The translations under genes and the position numbers were made by a program. Under the pieces are notes generated by a model. That model was not told where the DNA came from. It saw only the letters and a list, made by a program, of their open reading frames with translations, and made no database searches. DNA of 64,000 nucleotides from Pampus argenteus (taxonomy: Eukaryota; Chordata; Actinopteri; Scombriformes; Stromateidae). Where the stretch lies: contig CM072876.1 of assembly GCA_036937835.1 (NCBI GenBank), forward strand, positions 17,451,001-17,515,000. Direction: 5' to 3'. Numbering within the stretch: position 1 is the first letter of the stretch; each line of letters opens with the position of its first letter. Shown piece after piece: positions 58,160 through 64,000 of this stretch.

Positions 58160-60170
58160 AAAAACCAGCCCAGCAGCGGTCCGCTTCTCCCGATTAAAAA
58201 ATTTAAAATGAATAATATTTATTTGATAAGTCTATGATTTACTCCAGATTTTGGTTTATATGGGCAATTTCCCAAAGGAATATCTGGCATGGTAATCATA
58301 ATGGATAAAATATTAATTTTCAAATAAATAATACATTCATTTGAGAAGACACAAAATAAAGAAAAATAAATAAAAATAAAATCAAAAAGCCTTCTTAAGT
58401 AGTAAGTTTTTTTAGGCCTTTTTTAAGAGTCTAGGGTCTGTGCTGCCCTCAGATGGTTCACAAGCATGGAGCAGCAGAGCATTATTATTATTTTTTTTAC
58501 TATTTTCTGACTCCACCAATGGGACAGTATTGTCTGATATCAGTGCAGTCACAAAAACATGCGATCAAATGCTATGATGAAACTAGCTATTCCACAACTT
58601 TCAGCACACCCAGGATGAGTGTTGCTTCTCAACAGTACTTTTTCTAGTTTCCATGAGCTATCACATTTTCTACTCTGCAGTGCACATATCCTTGATTGTT
58701 TGTAAAAGGGAAACCCATCTTGTATTCTCTTCTCGATGAACCACCAAGATACCTCATAAGAAGAAGAAGCAGGAATAAGTTGGGCTATGCTGATATTTCA
58801 CATTTCAAATTTTCCAAGGAGGTGAACATACAAATCATATATGTGTGACAGTGCATGTAAGTGTTTGCCAGGCAGTGTCAGAAAGTGCTCCAAGGTAGAG
58901 ACAAGTATATAGTATATCTTCCTTTTCCATTTGATAGAGGGAACGCAGCAGACACAGCTGCCCTCTGACCCCCACCTGACTCCAACAGGGTGATGTAGGG
59001 GAGAGAATCCCGGATAGAGAGAGAAAGATGGGAGATTAACAGAAAAAGTAAAGAGTAATGACTTTAATGAAGACATAGAAGAAACACCAATATAACAAAA
59101 ACAAATCATTAAAAAATAAATTAGAAATAATGGAAGATCTAAAACAACATTTCCCAGAAATACTGGTGCTACCTGTGTCTTGTACCTTGTAGATCCAACT
59201 GTAGTTTCTGCAGAGACTCAGACTGAAGCCCCCTGTTGCACAAACCCTTACCTAACCTCAACTATCATATTATTTTCTTTTTGGCCAAGTACAAAGCTTT
59301 GGCCTATATTCCTAGTAGGAAAAATTTGTTAATGCTGCTGCTACTGCTCATTTCTTGATCTTGGTATATAAACCAGGTAGAAAATCTCATAATCTGATTG
59401 GTTGATTGCCATGATATAATGAGCGAATACTACAGCTATGATGTTTACTGTCCCTTTACTTTCCCAAATTATTTACTTTAATTTGGGAAAGGTCAAATTA
59501 AAGTAAATAAACTCTGGTTAGATTACTGTCTATTTAATAAAACTGTTTTCATAACATACTAGCAAGTGGTTGCGTAATTGTACTGGAAGGACAAAATGCT
59601 CCAATGAAAACATATAAAGAGTGGATGCCAAAAGTCTATGGATTCAAATTAATATTTTGAGCTTGTGAACTGTACAATGAAGTTCGGTAGCTGTAGAAAT
59701 ACTTTATGTATGAATACATTTTGTGCAGGGACATTTTCAACAATAAGTTTTCACAAAGTCCGAGAGACGGACACACAAATTTCCTACCTGTGTATATGAC
59801 CCTGAAGTTGCAAGTGTCAAGCTTCAAAATGTAGTTTATAAACAATAACGGTTTATATTTATGCCTAAGTTAGATTACATTATTTTAAGGGTCCATAAAG
59901 ACAATGTTAGCATAGCCTAGCCCTGTTTACTTGTCATTGCTTTATTGATGTCTGTTTTATGATTGTCTAGTAAGTTTTATATTTTGTTTGCTTTAATAAT
60001 TAAGCAAAGAAGAGGAGGGCCTTACCTTTACAAGTATGACTGTGCTTTCACAGTTTGACTGAGTAGTAACTCTTCATTAGTAAATATATTCTAAAATATC
60101 CTTCATTAAGATGGAGTGGGTCCTACTTTAAGTATTTCAGTTCAGTTATATGAACTTTTTATAACTTCTT
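58160..60170. other. Upstream intergenic DNA
   Basis: AT-rich, with a 16-bp hairpin at 59,469-59,510. No gene recognised. Confidence 0.5.
59469..59510. repeat. Perfect 16-bp hairpin, 10-nt loop
   Basis: TTATTTACTTTAATTT, the loop GGGAAAGGTC, then its exact reverse complement. Confidence 0.9.
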
Positions 60171-60459
60171 TTAAAGTATTTCAGAGGTTTTGTTTTCAAT
60201 GCCAAATCTTATTTTCAATGCCAGAGTTGAACTGCCACTGTTCTGGTTATGATTGAGGAGTATCTGTGTAACTGGGAACCTGTCACACACACACACAGGT
60301 GGGACCCGAGCGCAGGACCTAGATGAGTGGTGTACTGGTCTCCAATGACGATCAGCAAGGTGTTTGTTGCGGTCAGCACGGCTGCCCTTCCACAGCATAC
60401 GGCAACAATGAAGATGAACCTGAAACATGAAACATGAACCATGAACCATAAACAGAGAG

Positions 60460-60810
60460 AATGGGGATCTCATCCTCCAAGGTTGGAAAGGGTGGTTGGT
60501 AACCCATAAAATGGTGACATACCCGTGGCAACTGCATTGGGAGTTGTGTGGATATTCAACCTATGGCAGGTGAGCAGAACGGAGTGCTGCTTCCAGGTCC
60601 TGATTGACCCACTCCAGATGCCTTCCTGACTTGGGATATGAACTGAGGTCCACAATCAAAAACAATGTCTGTGGGGAATCAATGGAAACAGAAGACGTGG
60701 GACACAGCGAGATCAGCAGTTTCTAGGGCAGTGGGAAGCTTGGGGAGAACCACAAAGTGAACAGCTTTGGAAAATCTGTCCACAATGTACATGGAGGGAG
60801 TCCAGCATAT
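60460..60810 (-). pseudogene. Decayed Ty3/Gypsy retrotransposon integrase fragment
   Basis: On the minus strand the DNA reads VDRFSKAVHFVVLPKLP, then a stretch ending in a DIVFDCGPQFISQV-like block (integrase core, second Asp region), then ATGMSPF and YQPP, all marks of Gypsy integrases. At least two in-frame stops and an internal deletion that removes the catalytic Glu region break it. No LTRs, RT or gag were found nearby, so it is a small relic. Confidence 0.75.
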
Positions 60811-62149
60811 GTGTCAGCAAGCATGGAGGGCCACCAAAAGTAGACTTGAGTCCTGATTTTCAGGACTTGTGACTGGGATGTACATAATGCTGCAACACTA
60901 ATATATTATTATAAGGTGTACATGTACAGTAAGAGGCACAATTGACTATATTAAAAGTCCTTTTATACCATATAATATTAGGTAAGCTGTTCTGCTGCGG
61001 AATAATTATGTATTTATGCTACACAGGTGGTTGCTTCAATTTCATATATTTTTTATGTAATTATGTAAAATTATATATATATATAATTTTGTTTGATAAA
61101 TTCCATGACTGCAGGGAGCTATGCAGGGAGCTATGAAAGCCATGCTATCAGAAGCTATGCTTACCTCCGAATCAGAGAATATTACTAATACACAAGATGT
61201 TCCCTCACAAAGGTGGCTTTGTTGAGTTTTTGACTGAGCTCTTTGAAATAAAAGTATGCTCTAAATAATAGATTTCCTCACAGCACATGACTCATAACAC
61301 CTATTTCAGCTCAATAATAAAAAATGTGTTTAATGTGGCTGCATCCCAGAAGAACAATGCATCCATTTAATTTGGATTCTTTGTTTAACATTTTTTTTCA
61401 GCCTCTCACCTTGGGAGTAAATGTTGAATCCTGCTACATGTCATGTCCAGGTGTTGGTGTCCATGCCTCACTTAGCACCGCTTCCATCTCTGGAGTGACT
61501 GTTGTACATAGGTTGTCTCATAAATCCCAATATTATAATACAACCGCAGGCCAGCCCAGCAATCCAGCTAGCATTTACACTTGACACATCAACCCAGAGT
61601 ACACCATGCACATTGCACATGTCCTTCATGCAGTAAGTTAATACAGTACAGCACAATATGACAATTGCATATAAAGTCAATGCAAAGATTTAAATAGATG
61701 GAAATTTGCGAAAATGCGAAATTCATCTTTTTTCTTTTTTCTTTTTTTCTCCTGACATCACTGACCTCCTGGTGTTGAATCAGAACTGGAGGAATAAGCC
61801 TGCAGTAGTGGTTATTTCAGTTATGGTTGATAGCAGAAATAAATGTTGCTAAAGTCTACAATATGTAAATGGAGGTATGCTCCTCCTCCTGTCTCCTTTT
61901 CTGAAAGGAGTAAATATTTGCAGGTTGCAAACTACTTCAAAAACCACTCCAGCTCCAGTGTTCAACAAATCTTTCAAGTAAACCTATTATATTGAATCAC
62001 CATTGTCACTGACCAAATCAGTAGCTTTTTGCAGTAAAGCTCTTCACTGGTGATTAAAAATACACTTGGCACAATGCAAATGTAACAGTGTGCAATGCTA
62101 AGTGCAAAGCTGTCATCAAGGCTAACAGTGGATACATAATTCCATATGT

Positions 62150-62239
62150 GTTATTTTCATAGTTTTTATGTCTTTAGTATTATTCTACAATGTAGAAAAT
62201 AATAAAATAGTCTGTCCAGACTTTTGACTGGTACTGTAT
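62150..62239 (+). mobile_element. Tc1/mariner-like element, one terminal fragment
   Basis: The sequence GTCCAGACTTTTGACTGGTA, then CTGTA (about 62,214-62,238), is the characteristic outer end of a widespread teleost Tc1-like family, recognised from memory. It is preceded by the AT-rich subterminal stretch. The opposite end was not found. The LINE fragment begins within about 20 bp of this end. Confidence 0.65.
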
Positions 62240-62260
62240 GCCTTATCTGCCTTGTCTTAT

Positions 62261-62737
62261 CAAGTTTGGAAATAGCTATAAAACCTGACCTATATTTAGA
62301 CTGCTTTTCTCCTGTCGACATTAAACAAATAACTACAAGTTCTGAAGTTCTCGTAATAGGACCCAAACACCTTAGAAACTATCATTCCAGAGATTTAGCC
62401 TTAGACTGGATCACCCTGGCCTCCAGCTCCACCGTAAAAAATCTTGTAGTTGTTTTTGATCAAGACTTGTCCTTTAATAACTATATAAAACAACTTTCGA
62501 GGACTGCATTCTTCCACTTACGTAACATTGCCAAAATCAGACGCATTATTTCTCAAGCGGATACAGAAAAACTAGTCCATGCATTTGTTACTTCTAGGCT
62601 GGACTATTGTAACTCTTTGCTATCAGGCTGCTCTAATAAGTCTCTTAAGAGTTTGCAGCTGATTCAGAACGCTGCTGCACGTGTTCTGACAGGAACCAAA
62701 ATCAGAGATCACATCTCTCCCATTTTGGCTTCCTTCA
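62261..62737 (+). pseudogene. CR1/L2-like LINE fragment, RT core deleted
   Basis: An open frame (62,224-62,742) joins SLEIAIKPDLYLDCFSPVDI, normally just before the RT core, directly to EVLVIGPKHLRN, LVVVFDQDLSFNNYIKQLSR and LVHAFVTSRLDYCNSLLSG, the C-terminal end of the RT and thumb region. So the RT palm with its catalytic aspartates is missing without breaking the frame. It ends at PILASFR, short of the usual C terminus. Confidence 0.8.
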
Positions 62738-64000
62738 GATAAAGTAATTATTGTAGGTGATTTTAATATTCATGTCGACAACCATAGTGATAGTCTTAGT
62801 ACTGCATTTATCTCTTTGCTAGACTCAATTGGCTTCTGTCAGAGTGTAAACAAACCGACTCATTGTCTGAATCACACTCTTGACCTTATACTCTCATATG
62901 GCATTGAAATTGATCATCTAATAGTCTTTCCACATAATCCTATCCTATCTGACCATTTTCTAATAACCTTTGAGTTCATACTACTGGACTATAAGCCTTT
63001 TTTCAGAAACTCCTACAGCAGATGTTTATCTGACAGTGCTGTAGCCAAATTTAAGGAAACAATTACTATAGTATTAAATTCAATGCCATGTCTTAATGTT
63101 ACAGAGGACTTAGCAGCTTCCTGTAGCCCCTCACACATAGATCAGCTCGTTAGTAATACTACAGAGTCATTACAGACAACTCTTGACTCTATTGCACCTC
63201 TGAAAAAGAAGATAATAAAACAGAGGAGGTTAGCACCATGGTATAGCCAGCACACTCACAAATTAAAGCAAGAGGCACGTAAATCTGAACGTAAATGGCG
63301 TGCCTCTAAACTGGAAGAATCTCGCCTAGCCTGGCAAGATAATCTTGCAATTTATAGGAAGGCTCTGCGTAATGCCAGAACAGCCTATTATTCCTCATTA
63401 ATTGAGGAAAATAAGAACAACCCCAGGTTTCTCTTCAGCACTGTAGCCAGGCTAACAGAGAACCACAGCTCTATTGAGTCATCTATTCCATTAAGCCTAA
63501 CTAGTAATGACTTCATGAGCTTCTTTAATGATAAAATTATAAATATTAGAGACAAAATTCATCACCTTTTGCCCTCATCAGGCAGTCATCTGATTTCAGA
63601 TACAGCAAGTTTGGAAATAGCTATAAAATCTGACATATATTTAGACTGCTTTTCTCCCGTCGACATTAAACAAATAACTACAATAATTACTTCATCTAAG
63701 TCGTCAACCTGTCTCTTAGACCCCATCCCAACCAGGCTGCTTAAAGATGTATTACCTTTAGTTAGCCCGTCCTTATTAAATATGATTAATCTGTCTTTAT
63801 TATCAGGATATGTACCACAGTCCTTTAAAATAGCTGTGATTAAGCCTCTTCTTAAAAAACCAACTCTAGATCAAGAGGTTTTAGCCAATTACAGACCAAT
63901 ATCAAACCTTTCATTCATCTCGAAGGTACTTGAGAAAGCCGTAGCCAACCAACTATGTGACTTTCTCCACACAAACAGTTTATTCGAGGAGTTTCAGTCA
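62738..64000 (+). CDS. CR1/L2-like LINE ORF2 fragment, endonuclease end to RT start (runs off window)
   Basis: 421 codons without a stop to the window edge. It starts mid-endonuclease (DKVIIVGDFNIHVDN), keeps the SDHFLITFE block of apurinic endonucleases, then a linker (APWYSQHTHKLKQEARKSER), SLEIAIKSDIYLDCF at 63,611 onward, and early RT motifs ANYRPISNLSFISKVLEKAV and FLHTNSLFEEFQS. The 5' part of the endonuclease is missing and the frame is joined directly to the deleted fragment on its left. The open frame suggests fairly recent activity. The clade call is from motif style only. Confidence 0.8.

Noticed and set aside
60171..60473. 100-codon minus-strand frame next to the Gypsy relic
   Set aside because: It contains a self-repeating ATGAACC/ATGAAAC stretch and no recognisable domain. 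It may be part of the retroelement flank but cannot be supported.
62224..62742. Intact 172-codon reverse transcriptase
   Set aside because: The frame is open only because the RT palm was deleted in frame; the catalytic motifs are absent.

Overview
This is vertebrate nuclear DNA, almost certainly from a spiny-rayed (percomorph-type) teleost. Two multi-exon genes with clean GT-AG introns lie head to tail on the minus strand. The spacers and introns are full of repeat families that I recognise as teleost-typical: short TIR elements, hAT, Tigger/pogo, Tc1, CR1/L2-like LINE and Ty3/Gypsy pieces. Microsatellites of (CA)n and (AT)n are also frequent.

Region 1 to 17,300. A complete gabrr2-type GABA-A receptor rho subunit gene occupies 3,984-17,042 (minus strand, 9 coding exons, 474 codons). 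An old inverted-repeat element (about 141-1,103) and a second foldback-like element (about 1,248-1,690) lie beyond its 3' end. Regions 17,300-21,220 are intergenic.

Region 21,220 to 58,160. A complete ube2j1 gene (ER tail-anchored ubiquitin-conjugating enzyme) runs 21,223-57,754 on the minus strand with 8 coding exons and 326 codons. It has a promoter-like cluster (CRE, ETS, NRF1 motifs) at 58,054-58,153. The order ube2j1 then gabrr2 on the same strand matches the vertebrate UBE2J1-GABRR2 neighbourhood. The gene is long because its introns hold mobile DNA: a LINE ORF1 relic and a giant hAT element in intron 5, a deleted Tigger-like element in intron 4, and palindromes plus an unexplained 207-codon open frame in intron 1.

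The outstanding object is in intron 5. It is an 11.4-kb non-autonomous hAT element (29,514-40,896) with an 11-bp terminal inverted repeat and a perfect 8-bp target-site duplication. Between two directly repeated transposon arms it carries a 9.3-kb minisatellite of roughly 420 copies of a 21-bp unit (15 constant bases plus a 6-base variable slot). The array has nested higher-order repeats, orientation switches at its left edge, and a duplicated 217-bp foreign insert. Five of its six frames are open, which creates spurious ORFs of over 1,100 codons. Each unit contains a GATA-factor consensus (AGATAA on the minus strand), repeated every 21 bp, i.e. every two helical turns.

Region 58,160 to 64,000. 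Upstream of ube2j1 there is a decayed Ty3/Gypsy integrase fragment (minus strand), one end of a Tc1-like element, and two fused fragments of a CR1/L2-like LINE that run off the window. No rRNA, tRNA or CRISPR array was seen.
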